A DNA stretch of 64,000 nucleotides from assembly GCA_029216955.1 (NCBI GenBank), contig JANAVB010023996.1, positions 17,164,142 to 17,228,141 on the forward strand, given 5' to 3'. Below are positions 35,643 through 48,288 of the stretch, in pieces. The position numbers were made by a program, and so were the translations under genes. The notes beneath the pieces were generated by a model. That model had not been told where the DNA came from. It made no database searches and was given only the letters and a program-made list of their open reading frames with translations. The stretch is from Iris pallida. Lineage: Eukaryota > Streptophyta > Magnoliopsida > Asparagales > Iridaceae. Position 1 is the first letter of the stretch. The number at the start of each line of letters is the position of its first letter.

Positions 35643-35658
35643 CGCCGATTCTGCGGCG
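35643..35658 (+). other. Conserved hairpin near LTR end (element 2)
   Basis: CGCCG (35643-35647) pairs with CGGCG (35654-35658) around ATTCTG, 54 bases before the LTR end. In the 5' LTR copy (about 28956) the left arm has decayed to CACCG. Confidence 0.5.
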
Positions 35659-35717
35659 TAGGCTGGACGTAACCACGTACTTATGCCCCTAATCAGGGTA
35701 CGGGTCGTGACAATTTA

Positions 35718-36270
35718 TAAGCCACCAACCCTTTCTCTCTCCTCATTTACTTCATTTACTTCTTATCCTTCTTCCATTAACTCTCTCTACGTACCAGGAG
35801 AGGCTTAGGCAAGTGCAACTTGCTTCATGGAGGAACTCAAGTTTTGTTGTTCTATTTTCTTCCTCACGAGATTCTAAGACACTTTAGTACTTAGCATTTT
35901 TAATTTCCATGGCTCATTTCATGTAGATCTAAGTTTGTTAAAAATTCGGATTTCTTGGGTTTTGATCTATTAAATTTGGTTATTTTCAAGTTTTAATTGT
36001 TCCATGTTGTAGAGAATTTAATTCTGCCCATTTAGACCTATGGAAGTCCAGATTCTGACCTTAGATGAAGGATTATTGGAGCTTGGAAGCCATGGCTTTT
36101 ATGGTTCTTCTTCTCGAAAAAGTTGGAGAAGAAGAACAGTGCTTGACCGCATGGCTTTTCATGCGGCAAGTCCCTTGCGACTCCCCTTAGCAGCATGGTT
36201 TTGGCAGCCTTTGCTGCATGGCTTCGGTTGACCTTTGCCGCATGAGCCCATGTTCCCTTAGCCGCATGAG
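35718..36270 (+). repeat. Element 1 3' LTR, second segment
   Basis: Sequence following the ATTTA duplication continues the LTR cut at 2830. It has no gene; the 62-codon frame at 36040 is unsupported. Repeats of 'gccgcatg/tgcatgg' occur at about 36150-36265. It is cut at 36270 by element 5; ATGAG (36266-36270) should recur after element 5, outside the window. Confidence 0.65.
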
Positions 36271-37502
36271 TGTAACCCCATTTTCATATTTTTGAATTTA
36301 AAACAAATTTTCTATAAATGATAAGTTTGGGATTAAACTATTTTTTTGAATAATAATAAAATATTGTGATTATTTTGGAGGGAGATTTAAATTTTGGCAA
36401 CTTACTAATTTCCAAATATATTTGGAGTGGTCCCCACTCCCTAACAACTTACAACCAATTTTTCTAACTGTTTTTAAAACAAATTCTGAAATAAATAAAA
36501 AAGGGAAGGGGGATTTTGTAAATTTATTTGAGTGGATAGGACTTAAAAGTAAATAAGGAAAATTAGGAGGGGGTAAGTGCAAAACTACCTGGAGTGGAGG
36601 GATTTAAATGAAAAAAAGGAAGTGTGTTATTAAATACCAACGGATTTAAGTTTCATTCATTCAGCTTAATTTTTTCTTTGAGTTCCTCTTCTCCCGAGAG
36701 CTCGGCACAGTGGCGATCCCGACGGCTACAACCACGAACCCGACGACGACGACGACGATCCTGACGGCGACGGCGACGGCGACGACCCCGACCGCAACAG
36801 CAGGAGAGCTATGGCAAAGATGACGAAGGCGGTGGCGCATTCCTTCTTCCTCGGCGACTGAACCGGTCTGACCCACCTGTCGTCGGCGCAGCACGGTTTC
36901 AGCGTGTCCCCGACGATCACCGTAAGCACAGTTTTGATGCTCTATTCTTCCTCTCATAATATTCTGATTCGATCCTTCTCATCTCAAATTTATTCATTGT
37001 TTCGATCAACTTCAGATCAGGAGTCGGATTCATAGTTCGTAGTAGCCTCGATCTGCAATTTCGGATGAATTGAGAAATTCAGATCATCTCGGATCCATCC
37101 ACTGGTAAGATCGATCTATCAATTTGGATTCTATAGGTTAATGACTGTCTGTGCTTTGTTTTTCTTCTGGCCGAATGAATTATTCAGAATTGATATATAT
37201 TTTCGAGTTTGATTCGAATTTGGAAGTTGTTAGCAGCTTGATTCTTGTTTCTACGAATTTTTCTTGGCTCAATTATTTTCTGTCTAATGACGATTGTCTC
37301 AACGACGTTACACTGAAACTGTTTGGTTTTATGTCCAAACAGAGTCCTTGTTTCCAAATCCTTCTCTGAGACACGTGTCCGAATCATCATAGCAGTACAT
37401 TTGGGATCTGCTTCTTCCTGCAGGTATACACTGTTTTGTAACTTATATTTTTGCTCCAGTGCAGTAATTAAGTGTTCGGCCAAGAATAGAGTAAGGGTAG
37501 CA

Positions 37503-37650
37503 GCTTGTTCGTGTCCCGCTTGTTCGTGTCCAGCTTGTTCGTGTCCCGCTTGTTCGTGTCCCACTTGTTCGTGTCCAGGACAGAGTAGTGTGTTGAAGTC
37601 GACAGAAAGGAGTCCAGGACAGAGTAGTGTGTTGAAGTCGACAGAAAGGA
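37503..37650 (+). repeat. Minisatellite in element 5 LTR: 16-bp x5 and ~39-bp x2
   Basis: Five units of 'cttgttcgtgtccxg' (37503-37578) are followed by two near-identical ~39-bp units starting 'tccaggacagagtag' (about 37573-37650). Element 4 lacks the array at this site. Confidence 0.85.
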
Positions 37651-39675
37651 AATTGCCAGTTGTAAGAAGTCTAGTAGCCGTGGTTTTAAATTTGAGTTCA
37701 ATTGAGTTTGGCTCAGTTTTATGTATTAATTTTTACTAAGGATTTGTAGTAGACTAGTAGCTCTAATTTGTATAATGTTTAACTGGGCGGTTGGGTCGCT
37801 GATTCTCGTTTTATACTGCGTAGTTGAACAACTAAAATGGGTTGAGTTTTCCTTGTGAGTTGGGTTTTATTCAGGTTAGCTATAGGTACTTGGTTGTTGG
37901 TAAATAGAGGAGTTGTAGCAGTTAACTTCAAAGGTGTACTGCCTGGTTGATACAATTTTCAGTGTATTGGTTACATCCTGCAGAATATGGTAGGTATATA
38001 TATGTTGCCATTTGAAATATTTCTGGGGGAAGAAGATTTATCTGTTTGGTGGGAAAAGGCTTGTGGTTGTTTAAATTGAATGAATATATTAATGGTTGGG
38101 TTAGAGGGAATTGCTAAAGTTGTAGCTATTTTGATTGAATTATTATTGCAATGGTCTGATTAGTGGTAACTCATGGTTAGCTCCAAGTTAAAGTCAACAA
38201 TTGTAATCTTATCTTCATGGTTAGGAGATTTACATAAGAGTTAATGGTAGGAATTGCTCAACTGGTGTTGCGGTATATGACTTTTTAGTGCAAAGGATGG
38301 TTAAGAGAAATATTTTAGTAGTCTGAATACATTAGTAAACACAATAATGGAATAGTGTATAATTGGATTCCATTGGGGATAGGTTGTATGTTTTAGCACT
38401 TTTTAGTTTCTCTTGCAGAATTGGAGAGGTATACATATTTATCTTGTTTGCATAAAAGGTATTAGTTTCCAATCATATTGAGTAAATTTAGTTAAGGATT
38501 TTTAAGTAAAATTATTATACTATGAGTTATACCACAAGTTTTCTGCTAAGTTTGATAAGGCTGAGTAGTAAACTTTCCTAAGAGTTCACTTCAATTTTTC
38601 TGTTTCAAATGATCCTAGGTGAATAAGTGTCATCTTAGAAGCATATGTTGCCTATATAGTTGAGTAGGTAACCTCCTATATGTCAACTACTAGTGGACTG
38701 TTTACGTTAGAATTTTTATATAAGACAAGTCAAACCTAAATCTTTAGTTTTACTTATTTTTAGACATAGGTTAAGGAAGTTACTAGATAACTAATTTGTA
38801 CTTGTTTAGATTATAACCAACTTGTACACATTATTAAATACAGGAGGACATCTAGCTTCGATCTTCACCCGTACTTTCCTGGAGCAAGGCAAATACATTC
38901 TATGGTCTTGTGCATTTCATTATATCCTGTGCTTTCTTGATTGACACACTGCAACACGACATGTATTTCTGGTGCTCATGTTCCTTGTTCTTATTACTTG
39001 TACCTGGGGAGGAGAAATATACTATTTATGTGACCAAACCCAAGAAACAACTCAGGTGTGTTTAGCTTAGACCTTGCAACGTGCACGCGGGTCCTAAGCC
39101 GTACCATTCATGTGCTTTCATGTGCTTTCATGTGCTTACCCTAGCTGGTCACATACTTAGTTATATTTCAAATATTGTACACACATGTTCAGGAGATATA
39201 TCATGTACTTAGTTCTTGTGATTCCTGAGATACCATGTTCTTTCATGTTCTTACATACCATGTTCTTTCATGTACTTAAACACCATGTTCTTTCTTGTGC
39301 TTTACATACCATGTTCCCTTGTACTTTCATATCATGATGTCTTGTTCATTACCTAGAACTGTAATTTGCTCCGTTCCTGACTGGATAAGTTGCAGGTATA
39401 TTTGCAGGATATCATTCTACCTTATGGGCCAGAGCCCGGGATCTTAGCTGAGCAGGATGGTCATGACTTAGCTTGAGGTTTCAGGTTTAGACTGTTAGCC
39501 TTACTTTTAGATATTGATTTAGAATTCATAGTACATTTTATTCTTGATGACTCGTACATTTATATACATAGAATTGTGGATTATGGTGATCATTCTGGGA
39601 TACGTTTTTTTTAGATGCTGTGATTATATACATTTATGATTATCTGGTTAGATTTTTCTAGTTTGGTACAGCTTA

Positions 39676-39698
39676 CTTCGTCGTGTCTAACGACGAAG
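39676..39698 (+). other. Conserved hairpin near LTR end (element 5)
   Basis: The same CTTCGTCG/CGACGAAG stem and TGTCTAA loop as in the element 4 5' LTR, 49 bases before the LTR end. Confidence 0.55.
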
Positions 39699-40045
39699 GC
39701 TGGGCGTGTTCGACTCGTGTCCGATTATTCGGGAGCGGGTCGTGACATGTTTTTAGTGGTAGCCCATGCAGGTCTATCCTAATGGTACCTAGGTCTTAGC
39801 GTACTATTGGGGGACTTGATTAACTAGGAAAACTTGATCACAACGTAGGAAAATCAGGAAATAATGGTATATCAGGTATATCAGGTATTTTAATATTCTA
39901 TAAACACTTGTTGTATTTAGGTCTAGGTTATTTTAACAGTTTTCTATTTTTCAGATTGTTCAAAAGTACGCGACATCGGAACAGTCAATCCACCTACACT
40001 TGAGGGTTACAAGCTCCCACTATCTTCTATCATTCTACTATCCCC

Positions 40046-40842
40046 ATGGGTAGTACGCAGTTGACGAAGACGTTCCAAGAGTTTCTTGACACCAGAGGGA
40101 GCAAGCCACCATTTTTCCAAGCCATATTTGTGGGTACACCCTCCGAGCTATGAAGGACTTCTGATTTTCAGACTTTCAGACACTTGGACTTTTCCGACAC
40201 CGAGCGCATATCTTGCACCAAGGAGCAGATCGAGAACCTGGAGCTGCCACTGAAGATCATCCAAGTTTTTGAGGACCCGACCCATCTGGAGATTGGAGCC
40301 ACTAGCCAGGAGATCTAAAATGTAGCACAGACAATAGGACGAGACGGGAAGCTGAAGCACATGAGAGACATGAAGACTTATGACGAAAACAGCAACTACC
40401 CTGGACCCGTAAAGCGTCGCAATACTCGGTCAGCGTTTCTTCGATCACATCACCAGTCGCATCATCGGGAGCAGATCTTAGCAGCCAGCACACCAGTAGT
40501 CGTATATTCCTGTCAGAGCCCTGCATTTCAGCCCCAGCAGGAGAGACGACGACCACTTGCAATTTCTGTCGCCACCTAGGACACCACAACGACAAGTGCC
40601 GCAAGAGACCGAGGTTATGCTTTTTCTACGGATCGCCTGCCCATCAAATCAAGGATTGTACGGAGGTCGTTGATCGTACTGCCCAAGGACGAGCACGAGG
40701 AGCACTAGTACCACAGAAGAAGGACCCACCTCTTCAGTTTCAGCGATCACATGGAGCAATACCACAAGGACCAGTCTACGTCAGGACAGTGAAGAAGATT
40801 GAAGTGATTCCAGTCCCGGAGGAAATACTGAAGACGGATTGA
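40046..40842 (+). pseudogene. Element 5 gag remnant with zinc knuckle
   Basis: The frame begins at ATG 40046 (MGSTQLTKTFQEFLD), homologous to 18059 in element 4. It breaks several times, then reads ERISCTKEQIENLELPLKI and, in a later frame, a complete zinc knuckle CNFCRHLGHHNDKC (40558-40599; Cys-X2-Cys-X4-His-X4-Cys). A second, degenerate one follows, CFFYGSPAHQIKDC. The frame then reads to the stop at 40840-40842. The knuckle supports a gag origin (RNA binding). It carries several stops and frameshifts and cannot make Gag. Confidence 0.65.
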
Positions 40843-40859
40843 AGACAAAAGATTTCTTT

Positions 40860-41868
40860 TGCATGGTTGGAAAAACCATGTATCTTGATCAGCAATCCAG
40901 TTTTTCTTAAATTTCTTCTAGAATCTAGACCATTTCTTGAAACTTCTTGTTTTCTATTTTAGAACCTTGGTTGATATTCAAAACTTAATTCGAGATATTG
41001 TTTCCTATTCGTTGATTGATACTCCTCCATCCATTCTTCGTAACCTTGCTCTTTTCGAGATTCTACTCATGAATTTTGTTTCCTATTCAGGACTAGTTAC
41101 AATTTATAAATTTTTGTTTTCTTTTCGAAGTTCAGTTTTCTATTTGGAGCTTGTTGGAATTTGATTTTATTCAATACTTGTTTCTATTCACCATTCAAGA
41201 CATCGTTTGAAAACTTCGGTTTTGACCTGTTCCCTATGTGAGATTTCGTTTCCTACATGGCTTGTTTTCTATTTTGAAAATTGTTCTGTTCACAACTTTG
41301 CTTCGATCTTGTTCCCTATTTGAGGTATCGCTTGTTTCATGGATATTTATTTTTATTCACCCATTGATTCTTTTTCCTACTCGTAACTTGATTCCATTCG
41401 AGATTTTAAGATCATGTTTCCTATTTTGAGACTTTGTTTTTGTTCGTGATTTTGTCTCCCATTCAAGATTTACCAGACTTTGAATTTCAGTTCCTACTCG
41501 CGACTAGTTGAGACCGTGTTCCCTATTCAAAATCTTGTTTCCTCGTTGAGATTTTCTATTCGAGAATTTGTTCCTTATTTACGACTTTGTTGATACTTGA
41601 TTTTCTATTTTTCACTGTGTACCTTATTGGGGAATTCTTTTTTAATTCAAGTTTTTGCTCGAGATTTTATTGTTATTTGAGATTTATTGAAACTTGTTCC
41701 CAGTACGGGATTTTATTTCTTATTTTGAAACTTATCTCCTATCTAATACTTTGCCTCAGTTCATCCTTTGAGACTCTGTTATCCCTTCGGGATAACGTCC
41801 CATATATGGAATCTTATTACCATTCCAGATATCAGTTGAAATTCTGTTACAATTTGAAACTTCGCTCC
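40860..41868 (+). repeat. Element 5 T-rich degenerate repeat spacer
   Basis: This is homologous to 18780-19950 in element 4, with the same 'tattcgagattt' and 'gtttcctattc' words. It is cut at 41868 by element 6. It has no coding motif. Confidence 0.65.
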
Positions 41869-42685
41869 TGTCACGACCTGCTCCCACTGTGAGGGTACGA
41901 GAACGTAACAACGCCCAGCCTACGCCGCAGTGTCGGCGGTAGAACGCTGTTCTAGGTCATGAACTATAACTAACATAACATGAAATACTCTCCATAAGGA
42001 GGCCAATACAGAGGTACAACTCAATCACAATATATATATAGAATATGGCACGATGAAATAGATAAGAAATCCTCAACTGAGGTATAGCAGAATGAAATAA
42101 CAAGTTAACAACTACTAGTCTCAACATCTCTAAATATACAACTCTGAAAATAAGGACAACATCTAAACATGAAAAAGGAAACAATCTAGACTAGCTAAAC
42201 TATGCAATGGGTATCATCCTCAACAGTTGCCTGAACCTCCCCAGGGGTCCAGGTCGCGAGTGTCATCTAGGCAAGCTCCATAGTAAGGGGTGCAGGGTTC
42301 CTCATCATCCTCTGTAAAATTTTGAACAGGTCCAGTCAGGACGGAAGCGAGCACAATACATCTAACGCAGATCATAACAGGTTAGAGAATATAAACATGC
42401 AAGAGAGTACGATACATGAAACTGAAAGAAAGTACATAATGTAAACAGATAGAGAGAACTGTAATATAAATATCTACTATAAGTAGAGAGCTACCAGTGA
42501 CTAGTGATTTAGAGTACAAAGTCGACATGTGAACGGCTTGATTTGCACATGGCTATACTAAAGAGGCGTACATGGCTATTCTACTTTGGAATTGTTCACA
42601 TGACTATTTATACTCCCCATACCCCAATCAATATACAAGGATCCAGACAAGTTATGTTACGTACATGGTTTTCACATGAAGCCCA

Positions 42686-42960
42686 TATATGGGTGCACAT
42701 GAAGTATACATGAGAGCTCATACATGAGTGCACATGAAGTTCACATGGGGGCCCATAAATGGGTGCACATGAAATTCATATGAAGGCTCATAAATGAGTG
42801 CACATGAAGTATAGGTTATACATGAGATACATGGGAAACATGACCGAACATGAGAGCACATGAGAGTACACGAGCATGCATGAACGAGCATGAAGCACAT
42901 GAGAAACATGAATAACATGAGAGCAAGGAATACATGATGTACATGAAACACATGACATGA
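42686..42960. repeat. ACATGA-type short repeat array
   Basis: Imperfect repeats of 'gtgcacatgaa', 'gcccataaatgg' and 'acatgaga' span ~270 bp, with a longer unit of about 50 bp ('ggctcataaatgagtgcacatgaag') repeated three times in the first half. Confidence 0.65.
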
Positions 42961-43450
42961 TGTATCTGATGCTCCCGAGGGGGATAACATCTCAATGTAG
43001 GGATCCATATAGTACCAATCCGTGATAATATCGTGACATCATCAAATAAGGTAAACTAGAGCAGGAATATAATTCTAAGCAAGTTATGAAATGATCAGAG
43101 AATGTACTCGCCTGGTATCTGAATGTCTGAAGTAAATATACTGTCCGAGATGAGGTACCTGACTCCTAGTTGGAGCAACACAAGTCAAAATGTATACATG
43201 GGATGATAAATGTAATCTACAATGCACCTGCATGCTGTCTAGGTCAAACTAGACCAAAGTCAACTCTTGGTCAACTCCAGTCAACTATACTAGTCAAGGT
43301 TAGGTCAACTAAGTCAAACTTAACCCAAACAAGTCTGATAAGTCTCACTAGGCCTAACCAAGCCTAGTCTAGCAATCACACACCAACCACAAGGCTATAC
43401 AAGCCAACACAAGCACACATCAAGGGCACCTCATATTCATGCATATTCAA

Positions 43451-43451
43451 C

Positions 43452-43527
<76 letters not shown>
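43451..43527. repeat. (TA)n microsatellite
   Basis: An uninterrupted TA repeat of about 77 bp within element 6. Confidence 0.95.
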
Positions 43528-43530
<3 letters not shown>

Positions 43531-46500
43531 GAAGGAACTAACATGTAAGCTATGTGTGTGTGTGAACATGGAGGTGTACATGAAAAGAGAATTCAACATT
43601 AGGCCATATGTCTTTGTACTCACATATATACATATCTATATACATAAAAAAAAAAAAAAAATATACATATCTATATACACATATATGTATATAACTATAG
43701 AGAATCTCTATTTATCACATTAACACATTTAGCCATATATAATATATACATATATATAGAGAGAGAGAGGGATAGAGAAGAGCATGTAAATGTGTGAGAG
43801 AGAGAGAGTGGAAAGGTGTATTCAGGAAATGAAGAGCCCATGTGTGTGATTTATGTAAGGAAGAGTGTGTGAGTGTCAATATGAATGTGGATACATGTAA
43901 CAGTAGAGTGTAAGGTGTGTCAATGAGAACTAATTAGGAATTAGGAAGTGTAGAGTGTGTTCAGGAATTGGAATATGAAGACAGTGTGAAGTTCTCAGTT
44001 TTAGGAACTCAATGACAGTTTAGTGATACCTGAAAATTTCAGGACATTAAGAAAGTTCAATTCAAGACCCAACAACCATTGAAAACCATCCTTCAACTAT
44101 CAAATCAAAACCAAATGACAGCAACTACACACATATACAGGAACTTAAATCATGGAATGAACATCGATTCAGTTTTTAGAAAAGTAACAATTGGTAGTGA
44201 ACAAACTCAGATTTAATAGAAGAGATCAATTCAGAATTCATCACCAGTACTGTATTTGTCCACATGCACAACCCCTACTCGAAATCCATTTCATGAACAT
44301 AAACCTAATCTATCATGAAGGATCAAACTAACAGGAACAATGCACATGCATATGAGTATACATGGCAATAAACATTCGAAAATCAGTTGTAACAGGGAAT
44401 TAAAGTGTGTGTAATGTGCCTACGCAAATATGAGTGTGTTTAGATAGGGTGAGTGTAATATGTTATTTGAAGAGTGTCACATGTAAACATTAGATTGTGA
44501 TAGCTAACTTAGGGAAAAGGTGAACTAAGACTATTAGCAATACAATGCTAACATTCAAAACCAAATTCAAGTTCAAATCAATCTCAGTTTTACAGGTTGC
44601 AATTGTGAGTCAAAACCCAATTCCTAATCTATTCTCAGGTTCTCAAAAGCTCTCAGGTTAACAGTTTCAGTCAACAGATTGTGTGTGTGAGTGATGTGTC
44701 ATAATGTCAGAAAATGGGGAGTGTCACAAGTGTGTTCTCAGGTTTCAATACTTGACAGTTAATAAAGAAATCAGTTTACAGTAAGGAAACATGGCAATGG
44801 CATTTCAACTCCACATGACTGTTCATCCATTCGAAAACCATTCATGTATCAGTTAGCCTAATAACTGTCCAACTAAAATCGAAACCCAATTAACAGTGAA
44901 CTCAACATTGAAAATCAATAGGAGTGAAATTCCAGGAATCAATTGACAGTTAAGTACCCTTCCAACCAATATCAAATCCCATTCAACAACACTAATATGT
45001 GATGTTTAACATAGCAAAATTATTTTGAATCTCAGGAATTAACTGGAATCTAATCACTAGAATTCAAATCAGTTTTAAATAGGAATGAAAAAAAATCAGA
45101 TCAAAACTGAAGGTGAGTACCAGTCACCTTAACAGTCCAACCCACATGTTCGAAGCCAATGTCAGTACAAAACCTATCTAACTTGTAAAACCTAACCTGT
45201 CAGTAGCCATTACAGGTGTATGTGAACCTAATCATGTAAATCTAAACATCATAAATCAGTTTTAAAAGGAAGAAATCAAAGACAACTTTAATAGGAAAAT
45301 AATTAAATCAAAACTGAATGTATCAGTTAAAACAGTCCATGCCATGGTTCGAAATCCAATTCTAGATCAAACAACCTAATCCAATATGAAAAATCGAACT
45401 AACATGAACTAATAAACATGTAGGATCAATCATGACACTTAAACATCAATTTAAACAGTAAAAAATGGAATGAATCTCAGGAATTAACAGAACTGAATAT
45501 TGCGTATCAGTGAAGTATCATAGCTCAGGAAATTCAAATTTTCGAATTCGAAAACACATCAAAACGACAAACCAAGGGTTGGTAATGCAGTGCACATGTG
45601 TGCTCGTGTCCCTCAACCCATCTTGTGTCCATCAAAGTGTCCCAAACGTGTCCAAAACTCAAACAACCAAAAATAGTACAAACTGGACAGCAATTTTCGT
45701 GCACGTATTCACTGTACTTGTGGATACGACACGAGACAAAGTAGGACTCGTGCTCGTTCCTAGAGGCTCGTCTAGGATAGGGCTACAAGCCTAGGGGCCT
45801 GCACCGTGTCCACAAGGGTTGTGTCAAGAGAAAACAATGTGTATCAGTGTCGATTTCTCGGCTAATACTGTGCAGTGTAAATCCAGTGCACGTGTCCGTG
45901 CTCCCTCGACACGACACAAGGCCGTGTCAAACTCGAGGGGTGGCATGTCAGTGTGTGTCCCCTCCTCCATGCCAAGTGGCAGCCCACCACGTGGCACGTG
46001 CAACAAGCACGAGGGGTGCATGAGCAGGGGACTGTGTACGTGCGTCGTGCAGTGAGTTCGTATCCGATTTGGATACGGATACGACTCGAATCCGTGCTCA
46101 GTCTACATGAAATATAATATATACATATAGATCTGTAAATCCCATCAAAAAGTTTTGCAAAACATAGAAATAATTTCCTCACAAACATTTCATCAAACAC
46201 TTGTAAACAGGGACTGATACGTGTCCAATAAGGACACGAAATGGACACCACTCGACACCAAACCTATGCTATCAGCTAGGGGACTCCTAATGCTATGCAC
46301 TCATGCAAAGAAATTGAAATTTGGTGGTGTTTATGAAGGTTTTCCTATAGGTTGAAATTCCAATGAAAAGCTCCAAAGGGGGGGCTCTCCTTGCTAGCTA
46401 ATCTCTCCAAATTGCACCAAACCTGAGAATACTCTCCATGAGTAGCAAGAAGGGATGGATTAGAACCTAGTACAAAAGATTTGAGCTAAAAAGGACCTAA

Positions 46501-47587
46501 AATGGGAAAGTTATGGATTGGGGAAGATGGCTATTACCTCTTTCTTCAAAAACTTGGAAACTTAATGAAGGAGGCAAGAACAATCAATGAGAGACTTTAT
46601 AGGGGGCTCTTAGGGTTTATGTGGCCAGCCATAAAGGGATTCTAGGGTTAGGGTTTCATGGCATGGGCCTATGGGCCAAGTTGCATAAGTCATGGAATTA
46701 AATTCCTAAGTCATAAGTCATGAACCTATTCACTATTCCTCCTATTTCAAACTAGATTCTTAATGACTAGAATTGGTTTGAATTAAGTTAGACTAGGGTC
46801 CTACCATGCTAACCAAGTCACCATAGCTAGGGTCAACTTCTAGGTTAGTCTACAAAGTCTCAACTAGTCAAGACTAACATAACACATAGCAATATTTAAT
46901 TAATATTAAATTCACACAAATTCCCATAAATCATAATAAATTCAAATAAATCCTAAAATGACCAAAATACCCTCTAGGCTAAAATGTACTAATTAAACAT
47001 CCTAATCACATGGCTAGGATCTAGGTCAACAGTCTCTAAGGTTACACTTGCCAAATACTAAAATCATAAGTCATAATTTTTAATAGTTTTAAAATGATTA
47101 AAAATCACTAAAAATCATATTATTTAAATATCATAATTAAATAAGTTAAACACAAAATTTCAAAATTACCCTCATTTTAGAAACTGGGTGTTATAGCTCC
47201 CTGTCTGAAATTTTAAATCTCCCTGTAGGCCTTAAAAATGAAGGTCACGCTGAGTTGATCAGAACAAGGTCCAAAAGTCACGCTGAGTTGATCAGGACAA
47301 TATTAAAAAATTACGCTGGAAGACAGCTCATCATTTGTCAGAGTATCATCATGACTGACAGCACGACAGTCGAAGAATGTCTTCTCGTATGCCACGTATG
47401 CACGGAACTCGAGAGATCACAGCCGACTATTGGGTGACTTTTGAAATCTTCTTCAGCAAGAATCAGCCTTCACCAAGTTGGCGTACCAAAAGAGCTTCTT
47501 GTCATTTAATACGACTGACAAAGCAATCACTGTCAGAGATTTTGTGTCAGTCGAGGCACGTCGAATCAAGACAGCTGGCAGTCCTGC

Positions 47588-47903
47588 CTCAATCGTGCGT
47601 GGATTTTGAGCCTTCTGGCTCAAGTCTGCGTGTATTTTGAAATTATAGGTTCCTTCCTCAAGTCTGCATGTATTTTGAGCTTTTTACCTCAAGTTTGCGT
47701 GGATTCTGAAGTTTCATGCCCCACATCTGCGTGGATTTTGAAGCTTTCTGCCCCAAGTCTGCGTGGATTGTGAAGCTTTTTGCCCCAAGTCTGCGTGGAT
47801 TCTGAAGCTTCTTGCCCCAAGTTTGCGTAGATTTTGAAGCTTTCTGACCCAAGTCTGCGTGGATTTCGTCTTCAACAAGTTTGCGTGGATTTCATCAAAT
47901 TGG
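47588..47903 (+). repeat. ~32-bp tandem array in element 7 LTR (U3)
   Basis: About ten imperfect units of 'caagtctgcgtggattttgaagc...' lie upstream of the TATA box. They read on the minus strand as the repetitive Leu-Gln-Asn-Pro frames found there, which are not genes. The 3' LTR has the same array at about 61787-62102. Confidence 0.85.
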
Positions 47904-48100
47904 AGTACGTGGCAGCCATGCCACTGATCTCTCGCATGCGTGTCCTGTAACTTGCACACGACTCATGCATGATTGCCATGTGTCCAACAGTTACAGGCCA
48001 CGTCCAGTAACTGCTCACAACCTTGCGTATGTTAAATCCTGCGTGATTTTCAACTAGGCACAGGCTGTGAAGACAGTTATCCTTTCAGTTATTTTTGACT

Positions 48101-48110
48101 CTATAAATAG
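48101..48110 (+). promoter_or_regulatory. Element 7 LTR TATA box
   Basis: CTATAAATAG is a textbook TATA box inside the short palindrome ACTCTATAAATAGAGT, about 175 bases before the gag ATG. It defines the U3/R region. The 3' LTR copy is at 62300-62309. Confidence 0.75.
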
Positions 48111-48288
48111 AGTTCTTTTTCTCATTCATGGTACAGATACATAGTTATCTAACTTACTGTCAAAATTTTGAGAGCTTTTTTTTCGCATAGTCCAAGGGAT
48201 AAAGCGATTGTCTTCTAGATCGGATTCCTACAGTTGTATTTTCCCAGATACACAATAAATAAAGTAAATTTATTTATGGAAAACAAAT

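Larger units (their letters stand above)
31121..35712 (+). repeat. Element 2 3' LTR (intact)
   Basis: This LTR is 4592 bp and uninterrupted, from TGTAGCACC to GGGTCGTGACA. It shows the full structure of the split 5' LTR: GTGTC-rich island (about 32060-32700), TA tract (33350-33396), TTGAC cluster (33808-34163), duplicated block (34816-35115), terminal hairpin (35643-35658). No gene is present. Confidence 0.9.
36271..39747 (+). repeat. Element 5 5' LTR
   Basis: This LTR is 3477 bp, from TGTAACCCCA to GGGTCGTGACA. It includes a GC-rich GACGAC-repeat island at about 36700-36930, homologous in position to the island of element 4, a minisatellite at 37503-37650, and a splice-like CAG|GTATAC junction near 37422. 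It has no supported gene. Confidence 0.85.
41869..47195 (-). mobile_element. Element 6: solo LTR of the element 2 family (reverse)
   Basis: A 5327-bp sequence flanked by a perfect GCTCC duplication (41864-41868, 47196-47200). On the minus strand it begins TATAACACCCAGTTTC, a decayed TGTAACACC, and ends GGTCGTGACA, and it follows the element 2 LTR in order. With no interior or second LTR it is a solo LTR, the usual product of recombination between two LTRs. It carries a (TA)n tract (43451-43527), a TTGAC/GTCAA cluster (about 43235-43325), the GACAC-rich island (about 45590-46260), the ACATGA repeats (42686-42960) and the terminal hairpin (41921-41936). The ORFs inside are chance frames; the stretch about 43530-45560 is AT-rich with no gene. 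Confidence 0.85.
47224..48285 (+). repeat. Element 7 5' LTR
   Basis: This LTR is 1062 bp, TGTAGGCC to GGAAAACA. It carries two 'gtcacgctgagttgatcag' repeats near its start, about ten tandem ~32-bp units (47588-47903), and a TATA box at 48101-48110. The gag ATG at 48276 lies in its last ten bases. Confidence 0.95.

Noticed and set aside
35718..36270. Host DNA between elements 2 and 5
   Set aside because: It directly follows the ATTTA duplication, so it continues the element 1 LTR cut at 2830. I cannot compare it with the missing 5' LTR.
47588..47903. CRISPR-like repeat array
   Set aside because: Units are contiguous and imperfect without unique spacers, and the context is a plant LTR.
47658..47959. 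Minus-strand ORFs with repeated Leu-Gln-Asn-Pro-Arg units
   Set aside because: They are translations of the ~32-bp LTR tandem array; the same frames appear in the 3' LTR (61857-62158). No coding support.
48234..48275. gag start at 48234
   Set aside because: The codon there is TTG. The first ATG in this frame is 48276.
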